DNA from: Streptomyces kanamyceticus
GTDB lineage: Bacteria; Actinomycetota; Actinomycetes; Streptomycetales; Streptomycetaceae
Reading direction: 5' to 3'
Assembly (NCBI RefSeq): GCF_008704495.1
Contig: NZ_CP023699.1
Span: 2,976,001-3,040,000, forward strand
DNA length: 64,000 bases
Shown: positions 1 through 7,737 of the stretch, piece after piece
Layout of the letters: each line of letters begins with the position of its first letter
Numbering within the stretch: the stretch's first letter is position 1
Notes under the pieces: generated by a model
Database searches by the model: none
Seen by the model: the letters and a program-made list of their open reading frames with translations, nothing else
Told to the model about the DNA's origin: nothing
Made by a program: the position numbers and the translations under genes

Positions 1-976
1 GCAGATTGTCCGTGGACGTGATGTAGCCCTGGTCCGGAATGTGGAAGTCGACGGCCGGGTTGTCGGCCTTGAGCTGCACGATGTCACCGGCCCAGCCGAG
101 GCACGCGGCGATGTCGCCCTTGTCCAGGTCGGAGGTGTAGTCGTTGCCGGTGAAACGGCGGATCTGCTTGTTGTCGACGGCCTTCTGGAGGCGGGCGATC
201 GCCGCGTCGAAGTCGTCGTCGGTGAAGTCCGCGGGGTCCTTGCCCAGGTCGATGAGGGTCATGCCGACGGTGTCGCGCATCTCGGAGAGGAAGCCGACGC
301 GCCCCTTGAGCTCCGGGTCGTCGAGCAGCTGCGAGACGGACGTGATCTTCTTCCCGCCGGTCGCCTTCTTGTTGTAGGCGATGACGGTGGAGATGCCGGT
401 CCAGGGGTACGAGTAGGCCCGCCCCGGGTCCCAGTCGGGATCGCGGAACTGGGTGGAGAGATGGGCGTACGCGTGCGGCAGATTGGCCGGGTCCAGTTTC
501 TGGACCCACCCGAAGCGGATGAGCCGGGCGGCCAGCCAGTCGGTGACGCAGATGAGGTCGCGTCCGGTGTCCTGGCCCGCGGCGAGCTGCGGCTTGATCT
601 TCCCGAAGAACTCGACGTTGTCGTTGATGTCCTCGGTGTACTTGACCGTGATCCCGGTGCGCTTGGTGAACGCCTCCAGGGTGGGCCGCCGGTTCGCGTC
701 CTTCTCGTCGACGTCCATGTACTCGGTCCAGTTGGAGAAGGTGACGCGCTTCTCGTCGGCCGAGTGGTCATCGGCGGCGACGCCTCCCTTGCCCTTGCCC
801 GCCGCGGGGATCCCGCAGGCGCTCAGCGCCCCGAGTCCGCCGACGGCGAGCACGCCGCCCGAGGTGGCGCGCAGCAGGGAACGGCGGGTCAGGGAGCCCC
901 TGCCGTTGCGCAGGCTGCGGTGCATGGCGGCCAGTTGGGCCGGGGAGGGCAGGCGGTCGGGCTCGTACTGCTCCAT
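1..976 (-). CDS. Polyamine ABC transporter substrate-binding lipoprotein (PotD-like), 3' end outside window
   Basis: Extracellular spermidine/putrescine-binding protein of the PotD family, anchored by lipid. The N-terminus has a twin-arginine motif (TRRSLLRA, about residues 29-36) and a lipobox ending in LSACG, so Tat export followed by lipidation is expected. The mature part begins with the PotD-typical VTFSNWTEYMD, and the ligand-fold signature RRFTGNDYTSDL and the GDIAACLGWAGDIVQLKADNP-type segment are recognisable. The ATG at 976 is the first start that includes the whole Tat peptide. The gene is cut by the left edge after about 325 codons, so any permease and ATPase genes would lie further left. 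It sits 58 bp downstream of an aldehyde dehydrogenase on the same strand and is probably cotranscribed with it. A paralogue occurs at 9673-10836. Confidence 0.93.
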   Translation of the reverse strand, partial: MEQYEPDRLPSPAQLAAMHRSLRNGRGSLTRRSLLRATSGGVLAVGGLGALSACGIPAAGKGKGGVAADDHSADEKRVTFSNWTEYMDVDEKDANRRPTLEAFTKRTGITVKYTEDINDNVEFFGKIKPQLAAGQDTGRDLICVTDWLAARLIRFGWVQKLDPANLPHAYAHLSTQFRDPDWDPGRAYSYPWTGISTVIAYNKKATGGKKITSVSQLLDDPELKGRVGFLSEMRDTVGMTLIDLGKDPADFTDDDFDAAIARLQKAVDNKQIRRFTGNDYTSDLDKGDIAACLGWAGDIVQLKADNPAVDFHIPDQGYITSTDNL

Positions 977-1034
977 GCGCGTGGTTGCCCTTTCGGGAGG
1001 ATGGGCGGCCGCGGGTCAGGCGGCCCTGTGGTGG

Positions 1035-2537
1035 CTATCGGTCCCCGAAGATCGTGCGGTGCCAGTCCTTGCGGACCACCGCGGTGTTGTCGAACATGAC
1101 GTGCTTGACCTGCGTGTACTCCTCAAACGAGTACGCCGACATGTCCTTGCCGTAGCCGGACGCCTTGTAGCCGCCGTGCGGCATCTCGCTGAGGATCGGG
1201 ATGTGGTCGTTGACCCACACGCACCCGGCCTTGATCTCGCGGGTCGCCCGGTTGGCGCGGAACACGTCGCGGCTCCAGGCCGACGCGGCGAGTCCGTAGG
1301 GGGTGTCGTTGGCGAGCCGGATGCCCTCGTCGTCGCTGTCGAAGGGCAGCACCACGAGCACGGGCCCGAAGATCTCGGACTGCACGACCTCGCTGTCCTG
1401 CGCGGCGTCGGCGATGAGCGTGGGCTTGTAGAACGCGCCGGGGTGCTGGAGCGGCGCGCCGCCGGTCACCACGCGCGCGTAGGAGCGGGCCCGGTCGACG
1501 AAACCGGCGACGCGGTCGCGGTGCGCGTGCGAGATGAGCGGTCCCATGTCGGTGCTCGGGTCGAACGGGTCGCCGAGCCGCACGCTCTCCATCAGGTCGG
1601 CGACGCCCGACACGAAGGCGTCGTACAGCGGGCGCTGGACGTACGCGCGCGTGGCGGCCGTGCAGTCCTGGCCCGAGTTGATCAGCGCACCGGCGACCGC
1701 GCCGTGCACGGCCGCGTCGAGATCGGCGTCGTCGAAGACCACGAAGGGCGCCTTGCCGCCGAGCTCCAGGTGGAGGCGCTTGACGGTGGCCGTGGCGATC
1801 TCGGCGACGCGCTTGCCGACGCCGGTGGACCCGGTGAAGGACGTCATGGCGACGTCGGGGTGGCCCACCAGGCGCTCGCCCGCCTCCTTGCCCGCGCCCG
1901 TGACGATGTTGACGACGCCGTCGGGGATCCCGGCCTCGGTGGCGGCCTGTGCGAACAGGAGCGAGGTGAAGGGCGTCAGCTCCGCGGGCTTCAGCACGAT
2001 GGTGTTGCCTGCGGCGATCGCCGGGAGGACCTTCCAGGCGGCCATCTGGAGGGGGTAGTTCCAGGGCGCGATGGAGCCGACCACGCCGATCGGCTCACGG
2101 CGTACGTACGAGGTGTGGTCCCCGGTGTACTCGCCCGCCGACTGGCCCTGCAGATGGCGGGCCGCGCCCGCGAAGAAGGCGGCGTTGTCGACGGTCCCCG
2201 GGACGTCGAACTCCCGGCTCAGCTTGATCGGCTTCCCGCACTGCAAGGACTCGGCCCGCGCGATCTCCTCCGCGCGGTCGGCCAGCACGCCCGCGAAGCG
2301 GTGCATGGCGTCCGAGCGCTCGCCCGGGGTGGCGCCCGCCCAGCCGGGGAACGCCTCGGCGGCCGCGGCGACGGCGGCGTCGACGTCGTCTCTTCCGGCG
2401 AGTTCGTACGAGTAGACCTCGTTGCCCGTGGCGGGGTCGACGACGGCGTGCTGGGTGCCCGAAGTCCCCTTGGTCAGCCGCCCCGCGATGTACTGCGCGC
2501 CGTCCGAGAAGTGGTCCTGCGCCTGGAAGTTGTGCAT
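1035..2537 (-). CDS. Gamma-aminobutyraldehyde dehydrogenase-type aldehyde dehydrogenase
   Basis: NAD-dependent aldehyde dehydrogenase of 500 residues, the normal family length, probably oxidising gamma-aminobutyraldehyde from putrescine to GABA. The catalytic glutamate lies in LELGGKAP and the nucleophilic cysteine in NSGQDCTAATR; the C-terminal substrate-loop motif GGYKASGYGKDMSAYSFEEY is that of PatD/betaine-aldehyde dehydrogenase enzymes. The ATG at 2537 is preceded by a strong GGAGGAGA ribosome binding site. It lies directly upstream of a PotD-like lipoprotein gene, which supports a role in use of imported polyamines. A second copy with the same active-site motifs is at 13848-15287. The exact aldehyde substrate (aminobutyraldehyde, betaine aldehyde or another) cannot be settled from sequence alone. 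Confidence 0.9.
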   Translation of the reverse strand: MHNFQAQDHFSDGAQYIAGRLTKGTSGTQHAVVDPATGNEVYSYELAGRDDVDAAVAAAAEAFPGWAGATPGERSDAMHRFAGVLADRAEEIARAESLQCGKPIKLSREFDVPGTVDNAAFFAGAARHLQGQSAGEYTGDHTSYVRREPIGVVGSIAPWNYPLQMAAWKVLPAIAAGNTIVLKPAELTPFTSLLFAQAATEAGIPDGVVNIVTGAGKEAGERLVGHPDVAMTSFTGSTGVGKRVAEIATATVKRLHLELGGKAPFVVFDDADLDAAVHGAVAGALINSGQDCTAATRAYVQRPLYDAFVSGVADLMESVRLGDPFDPSTDMGPLISHAHRDRVAGFVDRARSYARVVTGGAPLQHPGAFYKPTLIADAAQDSEVVQSEIFGPVLVVLPFDSDDEGIRLANDTPYGLAASAWSRDVFRANRATREIKAGCVWVNDHIPILSEMPHGGYKASGYGKDMSAYSFEEYTQVKHVMFDNTAVVRKDWHRTIFGDR

Positions 2538-2636
2538 GACGCTCTCCTCCGCCGTCCTCCCCGTCGCGCGGGGGTCGGCGTAGCTCCAGATCGATTTGAG
2601 TGCCGATCCTGGCAGAGCGGCAGTAGTCCAACAAGT

Positions 2637-2672
2637 GATTCCGTTGTTGCCTTTTGGTTACGCGACGGAATC
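2637..2672. promoter_or_regulatory. Inverted repeat in divergent promoter region
   Basis: An 8-bp perfect inverted repeat, GATTCCGT at 2637-2644 and ACGGAATC at 2665-2672, flanks a relatively AT-rich 20-bp core. It lies in the 207-bp gap between the divergent aldehyde dehydrogenase (minus) and NADAR (plus) genes. Position and symmetry suggest a regulator-binding site; the regulator is unknown. Confidence 0.35.
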
Positions 2673-2744
2673 TGTCGACCAGGTGTCGAGTCGTCCCGGA
2701 AAACGCAGGACGGAGTGTCAGTGGTGCGTGCCAGACTCCCGTGT

Positions 2745-3311
2745 ATGGCGAAGATCGACTCGGTGCGTTCCGTGACGGACCTCGTCCGCGTGGTGCGGGC
2801 GGGCGAGAAGGTGAAGTACCTGCACTTCTGGGGCCACGCCCCGCGCAGGGACGGCTCCCTCGGCGCGAGCTGCTTCAGCCAGTGGTGGCCCTCGCCGTTC
2901 ACCGTGGACGCTGTCGGGTACGCGACGGCGGAGCACTGGATGATGGCGGCCAAGGCCCGCCTCTTCGACGACGCGGACGCGGAGCGGGCGGTCCTCGCGG
3001 CGCGGACGCCCGCGGAGGCGAAGAACGCGGGACGGCTCGTGCGGGATTTCGACGAGGCGACATGGGCCAGGGAGCGCTTCGGAATCGTCGTCGAGGGCAG
3101 CGTCCACAAGTTCACGTCCGACCCGGCGCTCCGGGACTTCCTGGCCGGGACGGGGCAGCGGGTCCTCGTGGAGGCGAGCCCCCTGGACCGTGTCTGGGGC
3201 ATCGGCCTGGCCGCGGACGATCCTCGCGCGCAGGACCCCACGAAGTGGCAGGGCGCGAACTTGCTGGGATTCGCGCTGATGGCCGCGCGGGAGCTGGCGG
3301 GGGCGCCTTGA
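2745..3311 (+). CDS. NADAR (YbiA/DUF1768) family protein
   Basis: 188-residue cytosolic protein of the NADAR/YbiA superfamily. Characterised relatives are N-glycosidases acting on early riboflavin-pathway intermediates or removing ADP-ribose from modified nucleic acids. Family hallmarks are YLHFWGH near the N-terminus, CFSQWWPSPF, the helix TAEHWMMAAKARLF, and the C-terminal segment VWGIGLA...WQGANLLGFALM. The ATG at 2745 gives the normal family length; longer in-frame readings upstream look like non-coding translation. A WhiB-like gene follows 53 bp downstream on the same strand, so the two may be cotranscribed. Which reaction this member carries out is not decided by sequence. Confidence 0.88.
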   Translation: MAKIDSVRSVTDLVRVVRAGEKVKYLHFWGHAPRRDGSLGASCFSQWWPSPFTVDAVGYATAEHWMMAAKARLFDDADAERAVLAARTPAEAKNAGRLVRDFDEATWARERFGIVVEGSVHKFTSDPALRDFLAGTGQRVLVEASPLDRVWGIGLAADDPRAQDPTKWQGANLLGFALMAARELAGAP

Positions 3312-3364
3312 GCGAAGGGTTTCGGGGTACTCGCGGTGCTCCGTTACCAATGAGGGAGAAGGAA

Positions 3365-3697
3365 ATGGAGTGGCTCGACAGGGCGGCGTGCGTGCGGGAG
3401 AGGCAGGACCCTGAGTTGTTCTTCCCGGTGGGCGGCTCCGGGCCCGCGCTGCGGGACGTCCGTGAGGCGAAGGCGGTGTGCTGCCGGTGCCCGGTGGTGA
3501 CCCAGTGCCTGGAGTGGGCCCTGGAGACGGAGCAGTCCACGGGAGTCTGGGGCGGTACGTCGGAGACGGAGCGCGCGGCGATGTCCAGGGCGTCACGGCG
3601 CAGGGCCCGCAACGCGAAGCGGCGGGCCCCGGCGGGGCGGAGTTCGAAGGGGCGCCGGGCCGCAGGGGCTCGGGAGCACTCGACGCCACGTGGGTGA
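3365..3697 (+). CDS. WhiB-like iron-sulfur transcription factor
   Basis: 110-residue Wbl protein, a family of [4Fe-4S]-binding regulators that act with sigma factors in actinobacteria. The start MEWLDRAAC is typical, and the ATG at 3365 has a GGGAGAAGGA ribosome binding site; an ATG 15 bp upstream is less well placed. Cluster ligands are the single Cys in RAAC and the group VCCRCPVVTQC, which fits C-x2-C-x5-C with one additional adjacent cysteine. The turn motif GVWGGTSE follows, then a basic C-terminal tail (RRRARNAKRR) likely to bind DNA. The layout is that of short WhiB/WblE-type members; I cannot assign a specific Wbl letter. It is preceded by the NADAR gene and converges on the serine hydrolase gene. 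Confidence 0.92.
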   Translation: MEWLDRAACVRERQDPELFFPVGGSGPALRDVREAKAVCCRCPVVTQCLEWALETEQSTGVWGGTSETERAAMSRASRRRARNAKRRAPAGRSSKGRRAAGAREHSTPRG

Positions 3698-3703
3698 GCT
3701 GGC

Positions 3704-4858
3704 TCAGCTCAGCGCCGCGCGCGCGATGCGTTCGGCCACCGCGTTCATGTCCGTGCCCTTCGCGTCGGTCGCGTTGACCGAGTAGACCAGGGTCCGGGAG
3801 CCGTTCTCGGTCGCGGCGATCATGTTCGTGTAGCCGTAGCGGGCGCCGGTCTTGAGCCAGATGACCCGGTCGCCGATCCGGTACCGCTGGAGTCCCGCGC
3901 CGAAGGTCGCGTCCTTGACCTTCGCGGGCAGCGTGAACATCTCCTTCAGCTGCGGCCGCGGCACGACCTCCCCGCCGAACAGTGCCCGCGTGAACCGCTC
4001 CAGGTCGGCCGTGGAGGAGATCATGTCGCCCGCCGCGAACCGGTCGTACTGATTCCATTCGGTCACGTCGACGAGCCGGGTGGTGCCGTCCGCCCGCTCC
4101 CGCGTCTGGTAACCGCGGTTGTGCGGGCCCCGGATGCGGGGATCGGCGCCGGGGAAGTACGTGTCGCGCATGCGCAGCGGCTCGAAGATCCGCGCGCGGG
4201 CCTGGTGCGCGTACGTGTCCCCGGTGACCTTCTCGATCAGCATGCCGAGCACGGTGTAGCCGATGTTGCGGTAGTGCTGCTCCTCGCCGGGGTCGTGCTC
4301 GGGGCCCTTGGCGATGGCCGACGCGACGACGGTCTCGTAGTCCAGCGTCTCGAAGCGGTGCGCGTACTCGTCGTCGAAGCCGTCGCCCGACCTGAGGCCG
4401 CTGGTGTAGTTGAGCAGGCTGCGTACGGGGATGGGCTTGAACGCCTCCGTGAACAGGCCCGGCAGGTAGTGCTGCACGGGCTTGTCGAGGTCGATCCGGC
4501 CCTCGGCGGCCAGTTGGAGCGCCACGGCCGCCGTCACGATCTTCGTCGTGGAACCGGCGCGGAACCGGCCGTGCGGATCGGCCTTGCGGTGGGTGACCAG
4601 GTCGTGCACGCCGGAACTGCCGCGCCAGGTCCCTTCCGTGCCGCCGACGCGGACGAGCGCGGCGGTCGCGTCGGCGTTCGGCAGGCCCTTGATCGCGTCG
4701 CGCAGGGCCTTGGCGTCGGGGGCGGTGGACGGGTCCGGCGCGGGTCGAGTGTGGGGGGCGTGGGCGGCGGGGGCGTTGGCCAGGGCGGGTGCGGCCGCCG
4801 CGCCGGTGAGGCCGAGGACGAGGGCGGCGGCGAGCGCGGCGCGGGCGGGGACCTTCAC
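3704..4858 (-). CDS. Secreted serine hydrolase (D-Ala-D-Ala carboxypeptidase / class C beta-lactamase fold)
   Basis: 384-residue penicillin-binding-protein-like hydrolase, exported by a Sec signal peptide (hydrophobic stretch about residues 6-25 ending ALA-N). It carries the three active-site motifs of the family: SxxK as STTK, YxN as YRN in HYRNIGY, and KTG in LKTGARYGYTN. The GTG start at 4858 follows GAGGAG. Likely roles are trimming of peptidoglycan stem peptides or hydrolysis of D-amino-acid peptides; beta-lactamase activity is possible but less likely for this subgroup. It is convergent with the WhiB-like gene (7-bp gap) and apparently monocistronic. Confidence 0.9.
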   Translation of the reverse strand: MKVPARAALAAALVLGLTGAAAAPALANAPAAHAPHTRPAPDPSTAPDAKALRDAIKGLPNADATAALVRVGGTEGTWRGSSGVHDLVTHRKADPHGRFRAGSTTKIVTAAVALQLAAEGRIDLDKPVQHYLPGLFTEAFKPIPVRSLLNYTSGLRSGDGFDDEYAHRFETLDYETVVASAIAKGPEHDPGEEQHYRNIGYTVLGMLIEKVTGDTYAHQARARIFEPLRMRDTYFPGADPRIRGPHNRGYQTRERADGTTRLVDVTEWNQYDRFAAGDMISSTADLERFTRALFGGEVVPRPQLKEMFTLPAKVKDATFGAGLQRYRIGDRVIWLKTGARYGYTNMIAATENGSRTLVYSVNATDAKGTDMNAVAERIARAALS

Positions 4859-5043
4859 GGTGACGGACTCCTCGGTCGGTGCGGTGTGGTGCTCTCATCC
4901 TGGTGATCACCGGACCGGGGCGGATCGTCGACGGGGAGGGCATGGTCCCGGGCAGCCGTCGGGGTCAAAGGGCGTACGGATCAGGGGTGTTGCTGAGGGA
5001 AGTCCCCTAAGGGGTGCTCAAGGGGTGTTCTACGCGCGGGCCC

Positions 5044-5724
5044 TCAAGACGTGCGCAGCGCGTCCAGGACGTCCACGCGGTTCGTGGTGATCGAGTCGAC
5101 GTCCGCGTCGAGCAGACGGCGCATCGAGCGGCGGGTGTCCGGGGTCCAGACCGAGACGAGGAACCCCTCGCGGTGGAGGTGGAAGGCGAGCTCGCGGTCG
5201 ACCAGGGCGAAGCGGTAGTTGAGCCAGCGCGGCTTCAGGGCGTCGAGCACGGCGCGGCGCGGCGGGGCCAGGCTCGTCCAGGTCAGCGCGATCTCGGCGG
5301 CCGGATCCGCGGCACGCACGGCGAGCATGGTCTGCGCGCCCGCGCAGTAGTACACGCGCTCGGCCGCCCCGCAGTCGGCGATGACCCCGACGACCGCGCG
5401 GACCGCGGCGGGCGTCGCGCCCGGCAGGTCGATCATGAGCCGGTGCCCGTCCGTGGCCTTCAGCGCCGCTTCGAGCGTGGGTACGCCGTCCTCGGTGAGC
5501 CCCGCGACCTCCGCGGCGGACAGCGCGGCGAGCGGCCGGTCGTAACCCCACAGCCGTTTGAGCGACTCGTCGTGCAGCAGGACGGGCACGCCGTCGCCGG
5601 TCAGGCGGACGTCGACCTCCACCGCGTCCGCGCCCCGTTCGAGCGCGGAGCGCAGGGAGGGGAGCGTGTTCTCGCGGACGCGGTAGGGATCGCCTCGGTG
5701 GGCCACAGCTGTCACGGTGCGCAT
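5044..5724 (-). CDS. Glycerophosphodiester phosphodiesterase family protein
   Basis: 226-residue GDPD-type TIM-barrel phosphodiesterase, which would hydrolyse glycerophosphodiesters to glycerol-3-phosphate and an alcohol. The metal and catalytic motif HRGDPYRVRENTLPS is at residues 9-23, followed by the EVDVRLTGDGVPVLLHD motif that supplies further metal ligands and the second catalytic His. No signal peptide is visible, so it should be cytosolic. The ATG at 5724 is the only sensible start. The next gene on the same strand, adenosine deaminase, ends 21 bp upstream, so cotranscription is likely, perhaps as a nucleoside/phospholipid salvage pair. Confidence 0.9.
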   Translation of the reverse strand: MRTVTAVAHRGDPYRVRENTLPSLRSALERGADAVEVDVRLTGDGVPVLLHDESLKRLWGYDRPLAALSAAEVAGLTEDGVPTLEAALKATDGHRLMIDLPGATPAAVRAVVGVIADCGAAERVYYCAGAQTMLAVRAADPAAEIALTWTSLAPPRRAVLDALKPRWLNYRFALVDRELAFHLHREGFLVSVWTPDTRRSMRRLLDADVDSITTNRVDVLDALRTS

Positions 5725-5745
5725 GGGCCCATTGTGGTGCCGTGC

Positions 5746-6810
5746 TTACGGGGCGAGCCACGTCTCCGTGTACGTGTCGATCTCCGCGGCGATGCGGTCC
5801 TTGCCCGCGCGGTCGAGGAAGGACACCTCGACGGCGTTCTTGGCGAGGGCCGCGATGCCGCGCTCGTCGAGGTCGAGGAGGCGGGCCGCGACGGCGTACT
5901 CGGTGTTCAGGTCGGTGCCGAACATCGGCGGGTCGTCGGAGTTGATCGTCACCGTCACCCCGGCCTCGACGAACTGCTTGAGCGGGTGCTCGTCGAGGGT
6001 GCGGACCGCGCGCGTCGCGATGTTCGAGGTCGGGCAGACCTCCAGCGGGATGCCACGCTCGGCGAGGTGCGCGAGCAGCTTCGGGTCCTGGGCGGAGCTG
6101 GTGCCGTGGCCGATGCGCTCGGCGCCGAGGTGGGTCAGCGCGTCCCACACGGTCTCGGGCCCGGTGGTCTCGCCCGCGTGCGGCACCGAGTGCAGGCCCG
6201 CGGCGATCGCCTCGTCGAAGTACGGCTTGAACTGCGGGCGCGGCACGCCGATCTCGGGCCCGCCGAGCCCGAAGGAGACCAGGCCCTCGGGGCGCAGCTT
6301 GTCGGTGGTGGCGAGCCGGAGCGTCTCCTCGGCCGACACGAGCCCGGCCTCGCCGGGGATGTCGAAGCACCAGCGCAGTACGGTGCCGAACTCCGCCTCG
6401 GCGGCCGTGCGGGCGTCCTCGATGGCGTCCATGAAGGCGCGGTCGTCGATGCCGCGGCGTACGGAGGAGTACGGGGTGATGGTCAGCTCGGCGTAGCGGA
6501 CGTTCTGCCGGGCCATGTCGCGGGCCACCTCGAAGGTGAGCAGGCGCACGTCGTCCGGGGTGCGGATCAGGTCCACGACGGACAGGTACACCTTGATGAA
6601 GTGCGCGAAGTCCGTGAACGTGAAGTAGTCGGCGAGCGCCTCGGGATCCGTCGGCACGGCGGAGTCGGGGTGCCGGGCGGCCAGCTCGGAGACGATCCGG
6701 GGGGAGGCGGAGCCGACGTGGTGCACGTGCAGTTCGGCCTTGGGCAGCCCGGCGATGAAGGCATGCGGGTCTCTGTCCTGCGCGGCTGCGGGCTGCTGCT
6801 GCTCGGTCAC
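5746..6810 (-). CDS. add: Adenosine deaminase
   Basis: Zinc-dependent deaminase converting adenosine to inosine in purine salvage. The amidohydrolase barrel motifs are all present: metal-binding HVHHVGS near the N-terminus, HAGE in SVPHAGETTGPE, the GHG turn with ERIGHGT, and SDDPPMF supplying the last metal ligand. The GTG at 6810 gives 354 residues and has a near-ideal GGAGGAA ribosome binding site, whereas the longer in-frame reading adds 33 unrelated residues. It is followed at 21 bp by the GDPD gene. A related function on another nucleoside is possible but the motifs fit adenosine deaminase well. Confidence 0.92.
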   Translation of the reverse strand: MTEQQQPAAAQDRDPHAFIAGLPKAELHVHHVGSASPRIVSELAARHPDSAVPTDPEALADYFTFTDFAHFIKVYLSVVDLIRTPDDVRLLTFEVARDMARQNVRYAELTITPYSSVRRGIDDRAFMDAIEDARTAAEAEFGTVLRWCFDIPGEAGLVSAEETLRLATTDKLRPEGLVSFGLGGPEIGVPRPQFKPYFDEAIAAGLHSVPHAGETTGPETVWDALTHLGAERIGHGTSSAQDPKLLAHLAERGIPLEVCPTSNIATRAVRTLDEHPLKQFVEAGVTVTINSDDPPMFGTDLNTEYAVAARLLDLDERGIAALAKNAVEVSFLDRAGKDRIAAEIDTYTETWLAP

Positions 6811-6938
6811 GGTTTCCTCCCCAGGAACGGGCTTGATCGGCTGATCGACGGGACGGGGATCATCGTAGGTCGGCACCGGTCGGCGTGGGCCAACCAGGGG
6901 CCGTAGCATGACGGAACGTACGAAAGAGGTGACCCGTT

Positions 6939-7691
6939 ATGTCCGAGGACGATGCCGCGCGGGGCGCGGACGCGCCTCAGGAGCGGGATCCCTGGGCCCC
7001 GCCCGCGGAGGACGCGGTGCCGCCGCCGTCCCTGGAGAAGCGGGGGGCGTGGCCGCCGCCGGGAGCTTTGGTGCCGCCGCCCGGCTTCGCGCCGCCCGGC
7101 GCGGGGCAGGGGGAGCCGGTGCCGCCGCCTCCGGTGTCCCCGGACGGCCCTGGGCAGGCGCCGTACGGGTACCCGGGCCATGGCTATGCGGGCCCGGCCG
7201 GTCACCCGGGCTACCCGGGCAACGCGGGGTACGACGGATATCAGGCACCCCCGGGATACGAAGGGCACGGACACCCAGGACATCCGGGACCCCAGGGATG
7301 GCCCGGCTACCCGGGCCATCCCGGCTACCCGGTCCAGGGTCCCCCCGGCTACGGCTGGCCCGCGATGCCGATGGCGCCCGCCAACGGCATGGGCGTCGCC
7401 GCGCTGGTCCTCGGCATCGTCGCGGCGGTCGGCTTCTGCCTGTGGCCGCTGGCGATCGTGCTCGGCATCCTCGCGGTGGTCTTCGGCTCGATAGGCCGCC
7501 GCAAGGCGCGGCGGGGCGAGGCCACGAACGGGGGGCAGGCGCTGGCCGGGATCATCTGCGGCGTGGGCGGGATCGTGCTCGGCGTCGCCATGGTGGTCTT
7601 CCTGCTCGTGGTGCCGGACGAGGACGACGACTCGGGCTCGTCGGACGACCCGGGCTTCTCCGCGACGGTGGTCGTGGACTCCCGGCGCTGA
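6939..7691 (+). CDS. DUF4190 membrane protein with Pro/Gly/Tyr-rich N-terminus
   Basis: 250-residue membrane protein of unknown function. Residues 1-145 are a low-complexity, disordered region rich in Pro, Gly and Tyr (repeats such as GYPGHPG). Two transmembrane helices follow at about 150-180 (ALVLGIVAAVGFCLWPLAIVL type) and 205-230, separated by a short loop with SIGRRKARRGEATNGGQ, the signature of the DUF4190 domain common in actinobacteria. A short acidic tail (DEDDDSGSSDD) ends the protein. The ATG at 6939 has GAGGTG upstream. It is divergent from adenosine deaminase and converges on the epoxide hydrolase gene. Confidence 0.82.
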   Translation: MSEDDAARGADAPQERDPWAPPAEDAVPPPSLEKRGAWPPPGALVPPPGFAPPGAGQGEPVPPPPVSPDGPGQAPYGYPGHGYAGPAGHPGYPGNAGYDGYQAPPGYEGHGHPGHPGPQGWPGYPGHPGYPVQGPPGYGWPAMPMAPANGMGVAALVLGIVAAVGFCLWPLAIVLGILAVVFGSIGRRKARRGEATNGGQALAGIICGVGGIVLGVAMVVFLLVVPDEDDDSGSSDDPGFSATVVVDSRR

Positions 7692-7737
7692 CCGGCGCCC
7701 GGCCGGTTCGGCGGGCGAGTGTCGCCCCCGGCCGCGT

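Noticed and set aside
2657..2672. GTTAC-N6-GAATC, resembling half of a GlnR box, in the aldehyde dehydrogenase/NADAR gap
   Set aside because: Only one half-site with a mismatch; no second a-site/b-site pair at 6-bp spacing, unlike the full box at amtB.
453..2700. Very long plus-strand open frame opposite the PotD-like and aldehyde dehydrogenase genes
   Set aside because: High-GC antisense shadow; only its far 3' part, from ATG 2745, is the real NADAR gene.
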